Numbered from the stretch's first letter, positions 41,408-50,754 are shown. The stretch is DNA of 64,000 bases from Massilia sp. CFBP 13721 (GCF_014842025.1 NZ_JACYUY010000030.1:1-64000); one strand, 5' to 3'. Notes: generated by a model not told the origin, from the sequence alone. Program-made: numbers and translations.

Positions 41408-43000
41408 GTGAACTCGACATCCCACCCCGTCCCGCCGCGCGCCCGCGTCCGCTGGCGGCGTTCGTTGGCCGTCCTGCTCGTGTCGGCCGCATGTGGCGCC
41501 GCCCCGGCCATGGCGCCGGCCCAGCCATTGAGCAAGCTGCCAAATGCGACACGCCTGCCGACCCTGGGCGACACCTCGCGCGAAGACTTGTCGCCGATCG
41601 TCGAACGCAAACTCGGCGAAGAGATCATGCGCGAGATCCGGCGCGACCGCGATTATCTCGACGACGATGCGATCGGCGAATACCTGAACAATTTCGGCGG
41701 CGCCCTGGTCGACGCCATGCCGGGCGCGCGCGGCGAGACGAATGCCGACTTTACCTTCTTCCCGGTGCGCGACAGTGCCATCAACGCGTTTGCGCTGCCG
41801 GGCGGCTTCATCGGCATCCATTCCGGCCTGCTGCTGGCGGCCCAGACCGAATCGGAACTGGCCGGCGTCGTCTCGCACGAGATCGGCCACGTGTCGCAGC
41901 GCCACATCGCGCGCATGCTCGGCCAGCAGCGCCAGGACGCCTTGCTGCCGCTGGCCTCGTTCATCCTGGCCGCGCTGGCGGCCAAGGCCAGCCCGGACGC
42001 GGCGATGGGCGTGCTGATGGGCGGGCAGGGCCTGGCCGTGCAGCGGCAGCTGAATTTCAGCCGCGACGCCGAACGCGAGGCCGACCGGGTCGGCTTCCAG
42101 ATCATGGGCGCGGGCGGCTACGATACCTCGGGCATGGTCGCCTTTTTCAAGCGCCTGCAAAGCGCGAACAAGATCTATGGCGAGATTCCGGCTTTCCTCA
42201 GCAGCCACCCGCTGACAAGCGAGCGCATCGTCGACATCCAGGCGCGTATCAAGGAAACGCCGTATCGGCAGCGTCCCGACACCATCGAATTCCACCTCGC
42301 CAAGGCGCGTGCGCGGGTGCTGCAAGACCAGGGCACGATCGGGCGCCGCGATACCCGCACCACCTTCCAGGCCCAGCTGACCCAGCAGCACCGCCAGCAG
42401 CAGGTGGCGGCGCAGTACGGCTTGTCGTTCCTGGCGCTGAAAGAGGGCGATCTTGCCGGAGCGCGCAGCTGGTTCGACAAGGCGCGTGCCGCGATGCAGC
42501 CGAAAGCGGGCGTGTTCTCGGCCGCGCCAAGCAGCGACGGCGGCGCCATGTTCGCCGTGCTCGACCAGGAGATCAAGCTGGCGCCGGGTCAGCCGAAGGA
42601 AGTCGTGCAGCAGGCATTGAAGGATGCCGAGCAGGCCACCCACCGCTATCCGCTGTCGCGCGCGCTGGCGCGCCAGTATGCCGATGCGATGATCAACGCC
42701 GGCAAGCTCGACGAGGCGACGCGCTACCTGCGCGACCAGGTGCAACTGTACCGCGAGGATGCCAAGCTGTACGACCTGCTGGCGCGCGCCTATTCGAACC
42801 AGGGCAAGATCGCGCTGCAGCACATGGCGCTGGCCGAATCGTACGTGTTGGCCGGGGCGCTGCCGGCCGCGGTCGACCAGTTGAATTTCGCGCGCAAGGC
42901 GAGCGACGTCTCGTTCTACGAGCAATCCGTGATCGATGCGCGCGAACGCGAACTGAAGGCGCGCCAGAAAGAGGAAAAAGAAGAAGAGAAAGGCAAGTAG
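41408..43000 (+). CDS. bepA: M48 family metalloprotease with TPR repeats (BepA/YfgC-like)
   Basis: A periplasmic protease-chaperone of 530 residues that supports outer-membrane protein assembly in characterised relatives. It has a signal peptide (residues 1-40 with the APAMAPAQP end), a M48 domain with the zinc motif HEIGH (His157, Glu158, His161), further ligands in NFSRDAEREADRVG, and C-terminal TPR units (about 300-510). The start ATG at 41408 is the one in the frame nearest the moaC divergent region. Confidence 0.9.
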   Translation: MNSTSHPVPPRARVRWRRSLAVLLVSAACGAAPAMAPAQPLSKLPNATRLPTLGDTSREDLSPIVERKLGEEIMREIRRDRDYLDDDAIGEYLNNFGGALVDAMPGARGETNADFTFFPVRDSAINAFALPGGFIGIHSGLLLAAQTESELAGVVSHEIGHVSQRHIARMLGQQRQDALLPLASFILAALAAKASPDAAMGVLMGGQGLAVQRQLNFSRDAEREADRVGFQIMGAGGYDTSGMVAFFKRLQSANKIYGEIPAFLSSHPLTSERIVDIQARIKETPYRQRPDTIEFHLAKARARVLQDQGTIGRRDTRTTFQAQLTQQHRQQQVAAQYGLSFLALKEGDLAGARSWFDKARAAMQPKAGVFSAAPSSDGGAMFAVLDQEIKLAPGQPKEVVQQALKDAEQATHRYPLSRALARQYADAMINAGKLDEATRYLRDQVQLYREDAKLYDLLARAYSNQGKIALQHMALAESYVLAGALPAAVDQLNFARKASDVSFYEQSVIDARERELKARQKEEKEEEKGK

Positions 43001-43038
43001 CGGGCGCTGCTATACCCGGGCATGCCGGTCATTTGAAG

Positions 43039-43062
43039 CGCTATATACTTTGGTATATAGCG
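43039..43062. promoter_or_regulatory. ModE operator
   Basis: CGCTATATA-N6-TATATAGCG is a perfect 9-base-arm palindrome of the ModE type, 44 bases before the modA start. ModE with molybdate would bind it and repress the operon, which ends with the modE gene itself. Confidence 0.88.
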
Positions 43063-43105
43063 ATAGTGTACACTCCAGTAATCGATACGATTCCTGGAGC
43101 GTTTC

Positions 43106-43864
43106 ATGCGTACCTTTTTGCTACACAAGTTCGCCATCGCCGGCTTGTTCATGAGTGCCGGCGCGCTGGCGCAAGCGGCCGAGCTGACCGTGTCGGCCGC
43201 CGCCAGCCTGACCGATGCGTTCAAGGAAATCGCGCGCGATTACGAGGCGCGCTATCCGGGAACGACGGTGTTGCTCAACTTTGGCGCATCGGGCGCGCTC
43301 CTGCAGCAGATGGCGAAAGGGGCGCCGGTCGATGTGTTCGCCTCGGCCGACCAGGAAACCATGGATGCCGCCGTCGCCCAGGGCCTGGTTGCCGCTGCCG
43401 AGCGCAGGAATTTCGTGCGCAATGCCCTGGTCGTGATCGTGCCGCGCGATGCGACTGCGCCGCTGACGCGCCTGGACGACCTGCGCCAGGCCGGCATCGA
43501 GCGCATCGCCATCGGTAATCCGGCCAGCGTTCCGGCGGGCCGCTACGCGCGCCAGGCATTGGTGTCGGCAGCCCTGTGGGAGCCGCTCGCGTCCAAATTC
43601 ATCCAGACCCAGAACGTGCGCCAGGCACTCGATTACGTTGCGCGCGGCGAGACCGGGGCCGGTTTTGTCTACGCTTCGGACGCCATGCTGTTCAAGGAAC
43701 GGGTCAAGGTGGCGTTCGAGGTGCCGCTGGCGCTTCCCATCACGTATCCGATCGCCAGGACGACGGCCAGCCGCAACGGCGCCGAGGCGAGCCGGTTTAG
43801 CGCCTATGTCCAGACGCCGGCGGCGCAGGCGGTGCTGGTCCGGTACGGCTTCCTTCAACCCTGA
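43106..43864 (+). CDS. modA: Molybdate ABC transporter, substrate-binding protein
   Basis: Periplasmic binding protein of 252 residues with signal peptide ending GALAQA. The mature N-terminus AELTVSAAASLTDAFKEIA is diagnostic, with NFGASGALLQQMAKGAPVDVFASAD forming part of the oxyanion site and a C-terminal YPIARTTAS segment. It is the first gene of modABCE behind a ModE operator. Confidence 0.96.
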   Translation: MRTFLLHKFAIAGLFMSAGALAQAAELTVSAAASLTDAFKEIARDYEARYPGTTVLLNFGASGALLQQMAKGAPVDVFASADQETMDAAVAQGLVAAAERRNFVRNALVVIVPRDATAPLTRLDDLRQAGIERIAIGNPASVPAGRYARQALVSAALWEPLASKFIQTQNVRQALDYVARGETGAGFVYASDAMLFKERVKVAFEVPLALPITYPIARTTASRNGAEASRFSAYVQTPAAQAVLVRYGFLQP

Positions 43865-43880
43865 ATCGGGGAACGCAACA

Positions 43881-44552
43881 GTGCATCCGACCTGGACCGC
43901 CCTGGCCCTGTCATTGAAGGTGGCTTGCTGGGCGACCGCGCTGGCGCTGGTGTGGGGCGTGCTGGCCGGCTACCTGCTGGCGCGGCGGCGTTTCCCGGGG
44001 CGCGAACTGCTCGATACGGTGCTGACTTTGCCGCTGGTGATGCCGCCGACGGTACTCGGCTACTACCTGCTGGTGCTGCTGGGCCGCAAGGGCTGGATCG
44101 GCGCCCGCTTGCACGACACGTTCGGCATCAACCTGATCTTTACCTGGCAGGGCGCGGTGATTGCCGCCGCCATTGTCGCCTTTCCCCTCGTGTTCAAGCC
44201 GGCGCGTGCCGCCTTCGAGACCGTCGACGGCCGCTTCGAGGATGCTGCGCGGGTGCTCGGCCTGGGCGAACTCGCCGTGTTCTTCCGGGTGACCTTGCCG
44301 CTCGCCTGGCGCGGCATCCTGGCCGGCGCCTTGCTCGCTTTCGCACGCGCACTGGGCGAGTTCGGCGCCACCCTGATGGTGGCCGGCAGCATTCCAGGCC
44401 GTACCCAGACGCTCTCGATCGCCGTCTACGAGGCGGTGCAGGCAGGGCAGGACGATCTTGCCAATGGCCTGGTGCTGATCACCTCGGCCGTCTGCGTCGC
44501 CGTGCTGTTGACGGCCGGGCGGCTGGCGCCGGCCCGGATTCTCAACCGTTAG
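43881..44552 (+). CDS. modB: Molybdate ABC transporter, permease
   Basis: The permease of 223 residues has five hydrophobic helices and the EAA loop region ARVLGLGELAVFFRVTLPLAWRGILAG. I take the GTG at 43881, preceded by GGGGA, as the start; the frame extends further upstream but through modA. It sits 16 bases after modA. Confidence 0.93.
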   Translation: MHPTWTALALSLKVACWATALALVWGVLAGYLLARRRFPGRELLDTVLTLPLVMPPTVLGYYLLVLLGRKGWIGARLHDTFGINLIFTWQGAVIAAAIVAFPLVFKPARAAFETVDGRFEDAARVLGLGELAVFFRVTLPLAWRGILAGALLAFARALGEFGATLMVAGSIPGRTQTLSIAVYEAVQAGQDDLANGLVLITSAVCVAVLLTAGRLAPARILNR

Positions 44553-44562
44553 CGGACCGCGC

Positions 44563-45258
44563 ATGCATTTTGATATCGACATCCAGAAAACCCTGCGCTC
44601 CGGCAAACGCAGCTTCACGCTGGCGGTGCGTTTCCAGTCGGACAGCCAGCGCATCGTGCTGTTCGGCCCTTCCGGCGCCGGCAAGAGCTTGACCTTGCAG
44701 GCGATCGCAGGCTTGCTGCGGCCCGACAGCGGCCGCATCGCGGTCGGCGGTGCGCTGCTGTTCGACGCTGCCCGCGGCATCGACTTGCCGCCCCGGACGC
44801 GGCGCATGGGCTACGTGTTCCAGGATTACGCCCTGTTTCCGCACCTGAACGTGCGCCAGAACATCGCCTTCGGCACGAAGCGCGGCTGGCGCAATCCGGA
44901 CAAGCATGTCCGCAGCGAGGCGGTCGATTACTGGCTCGAACTGTTTCATTTGCAGCACTTGGCGCACCAGCTGCCGGGCGAACTGTCCGGTGGCCAGCGC
45001 CAGCGCACCACATTGGCGCGTACACTGGTGGCGCAACCGGCGGCGCTGCTGCTCGACGAACCGTTCGCGGCGCTCGATCCGGACTTGCGGGTGCAGCTGC
45101 GTGGCGAGCTCGACCGGCTGCAGCGCCGCCTGCAGATTCCGACGATCCTGATTTCTCATGATATCGCCGACGTCGAGGCATTCGGCGGCCACATCGTGCG
45201 TTTGCACGACGGCGCGCCCGCGCCCGAACCCATTTTGTTGGAGCAGGTCGAATCATGA
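44563..45258 (+). CDS. modC: Molybdate ABC transporter, ATP-binding protein (short form)
   Basis: The ATPase has Walker A FGPSGAGKSLTL, the ABC signature LSGGQRQRTTLA, Walker B LLLDEPFAALD and a switch-histidine region ILISHDIADVEAFG. At 231 residues it lacks the C-terminal MOP/TOBE domain that takes ModC to about 350 residues elsewhere. The missing domain may be compensated by the Mop pair in the adjacent ModE. Ends overlapping modE (ATGA). Confidence 0.92.
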   Translation: MHFDIDIQKTLRSGKRSFTLAVRFQSDSQRIVLFGPSGAGKSLTLQAIAGLLRPDSGRIAVGGALLFDAARGIDLPPRTRRMGYVFQDYALFPHLNVRQNIAFGTKRGWRNPDKHVRSEAVDYWLELFHLQHLAHQLPGELSGGQRQRTTLARTLVAQPAALLLDEPFAALDPDLRVQLRGELDRLQRRLQIPTILISHDIADVEAFGGHIVRLHDGAPAPEPILLEQVES

Positions 45259-46070
45259 AGGATAAACAAGAAACACCGATCGAGGTGCAGGGCGCGCTCT
45301 GGCTGACGGTCGGCGGCGAAAATTTCGGCGGGTCGACGCGCCTGGCGCTGCTGGCGGCGATCGCCGATTCCGGATCCATCACGGCGGCCGCCAAGGCGGT
45401 CAAGATGAGCTACAAGGGCGCCTGGGATGCGATCGACATGATGAATAACTTGGCCGGCGAAGCGCTGGTCGAGCGCGCAGCGGGCGGCAAGGGCGGGGGC
45501 GGTACCCGGCTGACGGCGCGTGGTACGCAGCTGGTGCGTAATTTTCAGTTGGTCGAACAGGAGCACCGGCGCTTTGTCGAACACCTGGGGCGGCAGAGCG
45601 CCGGGCTCGCCGACGATTACCTGCTCATCAGGAGAGTCAGTATGCGAACCAGCGCGCGCAACCAGTTTTTCGGCAAGGTCAGCGCAGTGAAAACCGGCGC
45701 CGTCAACGACGAGATCGAACTCGACGTGGCTGGCGGCCACAAGATCGTCGCCATTATCACCCACGCCAGCACGCAGGAGCTGGCACTGGAAGTCGGTGCC
45801 GAAGCCTTTGCCCTGGTCAAGGCCTCGTCGATCATCCTCGTGACAACCAGCGCCGGCGCACGCTTCTCGGCGCGCAACCAGTTGCACGGTACCGTGACAC
45901 GCCTGCAACCCGGCGCCGTGAATACGGAAGTGGTGATCGACCTGGCGGGCGGCGCCTCGCTGGCGGCGATTGTCACCAACGACAGCGCGACCGGACTCGA
46001 ACTCGCCGTCGGCAGCGCGGTCTCCGCGATTTTCAAGGCGTCGAGCGTGATCCTGGCGGTGCCGGAGTGA
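45255..46070 (+). CDS. modE: Molybdate-responsive regulator ModE
   Basis: The 271-residue repressor has an N-terminal LysR-like winged helix (about 20-115; SITAAAKAVKMSYKGAWDAI) and two consecutive Mop domains (about 132-200 and 204-271), each starting TSARNQFFGKV or FSARNQLHGTV and holding the molybdate pocket. It would repress modABC via the box at 43039-43062 when molybdate is plentiful. The overlap with modC couples their translation. Confidence 0.94.
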   Translation: MKDKQETPIEVQGALWLTVGGENFGGSTRLALLAAIADSGSITAAAKAVKMSYKGAWDAIDMMNNLAGEALVERAAGGKGGGGTRLTARGTQLVRNFQLVEQEHRRFVEHLGRQSAGLADDYLLIRRVSMRTSARNQFFGKVSAVKTGAVNDEIELDVAGGHKIVAIITHASTQELALEVGAEAFALVKASSIILVTTSAGARFSARNQLHGTVTRLQPGAVNTEVVIDLAGGASLAAIVTNDSATGLELAVGSAVSAIFKASSVILAVPE

Positions 46071-46130
46071 GGTAGTAGCCGGCCAGTTCATGTTCCGCGA
46101 TGTCGGCTGTCCGGCGTTTGCGCACATCCT

Positions 46131-46195
46131 CGTAAGGTGGGCGGCATCCAGGTAGCGGACACCCACGCGTTCAGGTGTAGCCGCCCACCTTACGG
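46131..46195. repeat. REP-type inverted repeat with CGTAAGG head
   Basis: CGTAAGGTGGGCGG (46131-46144) and CCGCCCACCTTACG (46181-46194) are exact complements separated by 36 bases. It is a variant of the family with GTAA instead of GTAG. Confidence 0.8.
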
Positions 46196-46225
46196 GTCTG
46201 ACCACTCATTTCTGGCAAAAGCGTA

Positions 46226-46255
46226 CCCGCGTGGGCACAGGGGCGCCCACCCTAC
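46226..46255. repeat. REP palindrome
   Basis: CCCGCGTGGGC, short loop, GCGCCCACCCTAC, head (GTAG on minus strand) at the right. It lies between modE and the convergent gene at 46284. Confidence 0.8.
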
Positions 46256-46283
46256 AACGGCGAATTAGACACTCTTTAATTGA

Positions 46284-46877
46284 TCAGGCGGACGGCGCCG
46301 GCACACGCACGAAGCCGAAGCGCTGCGGCAATTCGTCGCCCGCGATGCGTTCGGCCGGCACCGATGCGCCGCGCCAGCGCAGGGACAGTGTTCCCGCGCC
46401 GCCGTCGAGCCAGCGCAGCAGCGCCTCGTCGGCGATCGGCTGACCATCGAGTTCCAGCGACTCGAACAATTGCGCGACGTCGCGGTCGTCGACCTGGGCG
46501 ACAATCTCTCCCGATTGCACGATGGCGGCGCCGGCTGCCGTCAGGTACAGGCGTTCGATGCTGCCCAGCGCGGCGCCGGTTTGCAGCAGCATGCCCTGCG
46601 CCGGGTCGGTGCGCGCAATGTAGGGCGTCGCTTCCAGGTTCACGTACACGCGCTGGGGGCCGTTCTGGAAAAACCAGCGGCCGGCGTCGTCGTGCCCATA
46701 GTTGCGGTTGATAAAACCGACCAGCGTGGCGTTGTTGAGTTTGTCGCCGGGGGCGTCTGTTTGCTGGGCCGCTTCGTCGCGCATGCGCCAGGCGCCGCGC
46801 GCATCCAGTGCGAGCCAGCCGTAGCAGTGCGGCACGTTCGGCCACTTGGCCATTGCCTGTTTTACGATGTCATCCAT
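46284..46877 (-). CDS. Conserved hypothetical protein adjacent to YheT
   Basis: The 197-residue soluble protein begins MDDIVKQAMAKWPNVPHCYGWLALDARGAWRMRDE and continues with FINRNYGHDDAGRWFFQNGPQRVYVNLEATPYIART, a pattern found in a betaproteobacterial family of unknown function that sits beside YheT hydrolases. The start at 46877 overlaps the end of the YheT gene by eight bases, so it is translated from the same mRNA. I cannot name a function. Confidence 0.8.
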   Translation of the reverse strand: MDDIVKQAMAKWPNVPHCYGWLALDARGAWRMRDEAAQQTDAPGDKLNNATLVGFINRNYGHDDAGRWFFQNGPQRVYVNLEATPYIARTDPAQGMLLQTGAALGSIERLYLTAAGAAIVQSGEIVAQVDDRDVAQLFESLELDGQPIADEALLRWLDGGAGTLSLRWRGASVPAERIAGDELPQRFGFVRVPAPSA

Positions 46878-47868
46878 GGGCGCCAGCTTCGCATAATTCG
46901 GCTGGAGCGGGCGCGCGGGTGAGGCTGTCGAAAAAGGAGAGAATGCGGCGCGGCAGCCAGTCGATCCGGCCCGGGAACGGACCTGCCGGGAAACCGACAT
47001 GGCCGCCTTCGTCGGGATACTCGAGCGTCACCGCCTGCGATGCGCTGGCCGGCAGATGGCGGCCCGGTAGGAAAGGATCGTTGCGCGCATTCAGCACCAG
47101 CGTCGGCACGGTAATGTCATTGAGCACGTGGCGGGCGCTGGCGCGGTGCCAGTAATCGTCGGTGTCGCGGTAGCCGTGCAGCGGCGCGGTGACGACGTTG
47201 TCGAAGGCGTAGAGGTCGCGCGCGGCGAGCAGGGCGCTGCGGTCGAACAGGCCGGGGAATTGTTCCAGCTTGGCCAGGCATTTCGGAACCAGGGTGCGCA
47301 GGAACATGCGCGTATATAGCATGTTGAAGCCGGAAGAGAGGGCTTCGCCGCCGCGCGCCAAGTCGAGCGGGGCGGAGATCGCGGCGGCGGCGCTAACGAA
47401 ATTCGCGGTGCTGCCCGATTCGCCGAGCCAGCGCAGCAGGGCATTGCCGCCCAGCGAAACACCGGCCGCATAAATGGGACCCGGCGCGCGGGCACGCAGG
47501 CGCGCCATGATCCAGTCAATCTCGGCGGCGTCGCCGGAGTGATAGAAGCGCGCCGTGCGGTTCGGCTCGCCCGAGCAACCGCGGAAGTGCGGCACCGCGC
47601 CCGACCAGCCGCGCGCTGCCAACGCCGCCATCAGGCCGCGTGCGTAATGGCTGCTTGATGACCCTTCCAGCCCGTGGAACAGCACGACCAGCGGCTTACC
47701 CGGCTCGCCATCGACGAAATCGACGTCGACGAAATCGTCACCGAGGGTCGGGTCCTGCACGTCCCAGCGTTCGCGCCGGTAGGCGACCGGCGGTTTCTCG
47801 GCCAGCGTGGCGGGATAGATGGTTTGCAGGTGGCCGCCGGGCAGCCACCGTGGGGCAACGTAGGTCAT
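46870..47868 (-). CDS. YheT-family alpha/beta hydrolase
   Basis: The 332-residue hydrolase has VLFHGLEGSSSSHYARGL (oxyanion region), the nucleophile elbow GVSLGGNALLRW and a C-terminal histidine in EGGHVGF. YheT-like proteins are esterases of unclear substrate. It precedes the conserved unknown gene with overlapping codons. Confidence 0.88.
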   Translation of the reverse strand: MTYVAPRWLPGGHLQTIYPATLAEKPPVAYRRERWDVQDPTLGDDFVDVDFVDGEPGKPLVVLFHGLEGSSSSHYARGLMAALAARGWSGAVPHFRGCSGEPNRTARFYHSGDAAEIDWIMARLRARAPGPIYAAGVSLGGNALLRWLGESGSTANFVSAAAAISAPLDLARGGEALSSGFNMLYTRMFLRTLVPKCLAKLEQFPGLFDRSALLAARDLYAFDNVVTAPLHGYRDTDDYWHRASARHVLNDITVPTLVLNARNDPFLPGRHLPASASQAVTLEYPDEGGHVGFPAGPFPGRIDWLPRRILSFFDSLTRAPAPAELCEAGAHG

Positions 47869-47901
47869 AAGAAACTGCGGCGCGGCAAGCCGCCTGAAGG
47901 C

Positions 47902-48096
47902 TTAATGGTGCTTGAACGCGACACCAGGGGCCAGGCGGTAGTGGGTGCCGCAGTACGGGCACTTGGCGGTACCCTCATGGTCGAAGTCGAGGAAGACGCG
48001 CGGGTGCGACGACCACAGCGGCATGGCCGGGTTCGGGCAGTGGGCCGGCAGATCCTTGGCCTCGAGTTCCACCACAGGCATCGTCTTGTCAGTCAT
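47902..48096 (-). CDS. CHCC-type zinc-finger protein
   Basis: A 64-residue protein with the zf-CHCC arrangement: CPNPAMPLWSSHPRVFLD and KCPYCGTHYRL supply Cys, His, Cys, Cys as ligands. Homologues occur widely in proteobacteria, some related to the NDUFS6 subunit of complex I. It is transcribed towards, and 33 bases from, YheT. Confidence 0.88.
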   Translation of the reverse strand: MTDKTMPVVELEAKDLPAHCPNPAMPLWSSHPRVFLDFDHEGTAKCPYCGTHYRLAPGVAFKHH

Positions 48097-48284
48097 TCAC
48101 ATTCTCCATCACGCAAAGTTGGGCAAAGACAGGATTTTAACGGATTCAGGCGACCGTTCGGAATGATCGGTAGAATGGCGGATTCGTCATGGTTGGGTTA
48201 ATGCACATTCCCGATCAATGATGGTGGCTCGCGGTTGGGTTTCGAGCGATCGATTACGGCCGGTGGTCTTCGGTCGAGCACGTA

Positions 48285-48305
48285 CGCGTGGGCGCCCACC
48301 CTACA
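48285..48305. repeat. REP palindrome, compact form
   Basis: CGCGTGGGC immediately followed by GCCCACCCTACA, with almost no loop. It sits 70 bases upstream of the azlC start. Confidence 0.8.
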
Positions 48306-48375
48306 AATTCTTTTCTTGTTTCATGTCTTTTCGTCCCAGCTTTGCTCATCTTATTTTCTGTTGCAGGAAGGCGAC

Positions 48376-49116
48376 ATGAACGCGCCTGACCCTGTCCAAT
48401 CCATCGTTGAACGCCCCGACCGCGCCCTGTGGCAGGAAGGTTTGCGGACCGGCTTGCCGAGCCTGTTCGGGATTGCGGCCTGGGGGCTGGTGGTCGGCAT
48501 CGCGATGGTCAAGACCGGGCTGACGCCCTTGCAGGCCTGCGGTATGACATTGCTGGTGTTTGCAGGTTCCGCCCAGCTGGCCTCGCTGCCGCTGATCCTG
48601 GCGCATGCGCCGATCTGGGTGACGTTTGCCACCGCGATGGTGGTCAACCTGCGCTTCGTGATCTTTTCGGCCTTGCTCGCGCCCCATTTCACGCACCTGC
48701 CGTGGCGCCAGCGCCTGATGTACGGCTATATCTCCGGCGACTTGACGGTGGCGATGTTCCTGCAGCGCTTCCCAACCGCGGCGCCGGTACCGGGCAAGCT
48801 GTCCTATTTAAAGGGGCTGGTGTTCCCGAACTGGGCGGCCTGGCAGGTGGGTTCGCTGATCGGCATTTTCGTCGGCAGTGCGATCCCGGCGGAATGGGGG
48901 CTGGGCTTTGCCGGCACGCTGGCGATCCTGTGCATCACGGTGCCATTGGTGGCGGGCAGCGCGGCCTTGTGCGGCGTGCTGGTCGCCGGGGCGGTCTCGG
49001 TGCTGGCCTACGGTTTTCCTTACAAGCTCGGCCTGCTGGCGGCGGTGCTGGCCGGCATGCTGGCGGCGATGGCGACCGAAGCGATGATCGAAAAACGAAA
49101 GGCACACAATGGCTGA
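48376..49116 (+). CDS. azlC: AzlC family branched-chain amino acid exporter, large subunit
   Basis: The 246-residue membrane protein shows SLFGIAAWGLVVGIAMVKTGLTPLQACGMTLLVFAGSAQLASLPL, the hallmark of AzlC, and several helices. With AzlD it exports branched-chain amino acids or analogues. ATG 48376 follows AGGAAG by five bases; the longer frame begins inside a REP. The next gene overlaps by eight bases. Confidence 0.9.
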   Translation: MNAPDPVQSIVERPDRALWQEGLRTGLPSLFGIAAWGLVVGIAMVKTGLTPLQACGMTLLVFAGSAQLASLPLILAHAPIWVTFATAMVVNLRFVIFSALLAPHFTHLPWRQRLMYGYISGDLTVAMFLQRFPTAAPVPGKLSYLKGLVFPNWAAWQVGSLIGIFVGSAIPAEWGLGFAGTLAILCITVPLVAGSAALCGVLVAGAVSVLAYGFPYKLGLLAAVLAGMLAAMATEAMIEKRKAHNG

Positions 49117-49453
49117 GTGGGAAGTCTGGGCCACCATCGTGGTGCTGGCCCTGTCGACGGCAATCACGCGCAGCGGTTTCTGGCTGATCGGTCATAAAGT
49201 GACGATCCCGCCGCGCATCCAGGACATGCTGCGTTATGCGCCGGCTTGCGCGCTGGCGGCGATCATCGGGCCGGACCTGCTGCTCGATGCCGGCGGCAAG
49301 GTGCACCTGGAACTCGGCAATCCGAAGCTGCTGGCCGGTATCGCTGCGCTGGGATTTTATGTGTGGCGCAAGAACATGCTGCAAACCATCGTTTTTGGGA
49401 TGCTTGCTTTTACACTGTTGCGTCTCTTACACGTTTTTGATGCAAGTCTGTAG
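49109..49453 (+). CDS. azlD: AzlD family branched-chain amino acid exporter, small subunit
   Basis: The 114-residue membrane protein has three to four helices with the segment PPRIQDMLRYAPACALAAIIGPDLLL, typical of AzlD. It begins within the end of azlC, which supports translational coupling and a heteromeric exporter. Confidence 0.9.
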   Translation: MAEWEVWATIVVLALSTAITRSGFWLIGHKVTIPPRIQDMLRYAPACALAAIIGPDLLLDAGGKVHLELGNPKLLAGIAALGFYVWRKNMLQTIVFGMLAFTLLRLLHVFDASL

Positions 49454-49503
49454 GAGGGGTGCGGTAGAATATCGTTCTTTCACTATTTCACTGTTGAGCC
49501 GAC

Positions 49504-50709
49504 ATGGACGCCGTTCTCAGTTTTACCCGCTTGCAAGACCTGATCGACCGCGATGCGCTGCAGGGTAAGCGCGTCTTCATCCGCGCCGACCTGAACGTGC
49601 CGCAGGACGACAACGGCAACATCACCGAAGACACGCGCATCCGCGCTTCGATTCCAGCGATCCAGGCTGCCGTCAAGGCCGGCGCTGCCGTGATGGTGAC
49701 CTCGCACCTGGGCCGCCCGACCGAAGGCGACTTCAAGCCGGAAGACACGCTGGCGCCGGTCGCCGCGCGCCTGTCCGAGCTGCTGGGTCAACCGGTCGAA
49801 CTGAAGCAGAACTGGGTCGATGGCGTCGACGTCGCCCCGGGTCAAGTCGTGCTGCTGGAAAACTGCCGCGTCAACAAGGGCGAAAAGAAGAATGCCGACG
49901 AACTGGCGCAGAAAATGGCCAAGCTGTGCGACGTGTACGTGAACGATGCCTTCGGCACCGCGCACCGCGCCGAAGCGACCACTCACGGCATCGCCAAGTT
50001 TGCACCTGTCGTCGCGGCAGGTCCGCTGCTGGCCGCCGAACTCGACGCCCTGGGTAAAGCCCTGGGCCAGCCGGCGCGTCCGCTGCTGGCGATCGTCGCC
50101 GGCTCGAAAGTGTCCAGCAAGCTCTCGATCCTGCAAAGCCTGGCCGGCAAAGTCGACAACCTGATCGTCGGCGGCGGCATCGCGAATACCTTCATGAAGG
50201 CCGTCGGCCTGAACATCGGCAAGTCGCTGGTCGAAAACGACCTGGTGAACGAAGCGAAACAGATTATCGACATGATGAGCGCGCGCGGCGCCTCGGTGCC
50301 GATCCCGGTCGACGTGGTCTGCGCGAAAGAGTTCAGCCCGACCGCCGCCGCCGCCGTCAAGGATGTGGCGGATGTTTCCGACGACGACATGATCCTCGAC
50401 ATCGGCCCGAAAACAGCCGCCATGCTGGCCGAGCAAGTTGCCAAAGCCGGCACCATCGTCTGGAACGGTCCGGTCGGCGTGTTCGAATTCGACCAGTTCG
50501 CCGAAGGCACGAAAACCCTGGCGCTGGCAATCGCCGGTTCGAACGGGTTCTCGATCGCCGGCGGTGGCGATACGCTGGCGGCCATCGCCAAGTACGACAT
50601 CGGCGACAAGATCGGCTATATCTCTACCGGCGGCGGCGCCTTCCTCGAGTTCCTCGAAGGTAAAACCCTGCCGGCAGTCGAGATCCTGCTGCAGCGGAAG
50701 AGTAACTAA
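49504..50709 (+). CDS. pgk: Phosphoglycerate kinase
   Basis: Glycolytic ATP-forming enzyme of 401 residues. RVFIRADLNVPQDDNGNITEDTRIRASIPAI and MVTSHLGRPTEG form the substrate-binding half; the C-terminal half contains GPVGVFEFDQFAEGT and GGGDTLAA for ATP. Length is normal. It is followed by a hairpin terminator, then pyk and fba on the same strand. Confidence 0.96.
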   Translation: MDAVLSFTRLQDLIDRDALQGKRVFIRADLNVPQDDNGNITEDTRIRASIPAIQAAVKAGAAVMVTSHLGRPTEGDFKPEDTLAPVAARLSELLGQPVELKQNWVDGVDVAPGQVVLLENCRVNKGEKKNADELAQKMAKLCDVYVNDAFGTAHRAEATTHGIAKFAPVVAAGPLLAAELDALGKALGQPARPLLAIVAGSKVSSKLSILQSLAGKVDNLIVGGGIANTFMKAVGLNIGKSLVENDLVNEAKQIIDMMSARGASVPIPVDVVCAKEFSPTAAAAVKDVADVSDDDMILDIGPKTAAMLAEQVAKAGTIVWNGPVGVFEFDQFAEGTKTLALAIAGSNGFSIAGGGDTLAAIAKYDIGDKIGYISTGGGAFLEFLEGKTLPAVEILLQRKSN

Positions 50710-50724
50710 AGCCAAATAAGTAAC

Positions 50725-50754
50725 AGCGCAGCCCCGAGGCTGCGCTTCTCTTTT
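50725..50754 (+). terminator. Terminator between pgk and pyk
   Basis: Stem AGCGCAGCC / GGCTGCGCT with loop CCGA, followed by TCTCTTTT, 15 bases after the pgk stop. It may reduce rather than abolish transcription into pyk. Confidence 0.8.

Noticed and set aside
44553..45260. ModC shortened by a frameshift
   Set aside because: modE starts at the modC stop with an ATGA overlap and has its own HTH domain, so there is no room for a lost Mop domain.
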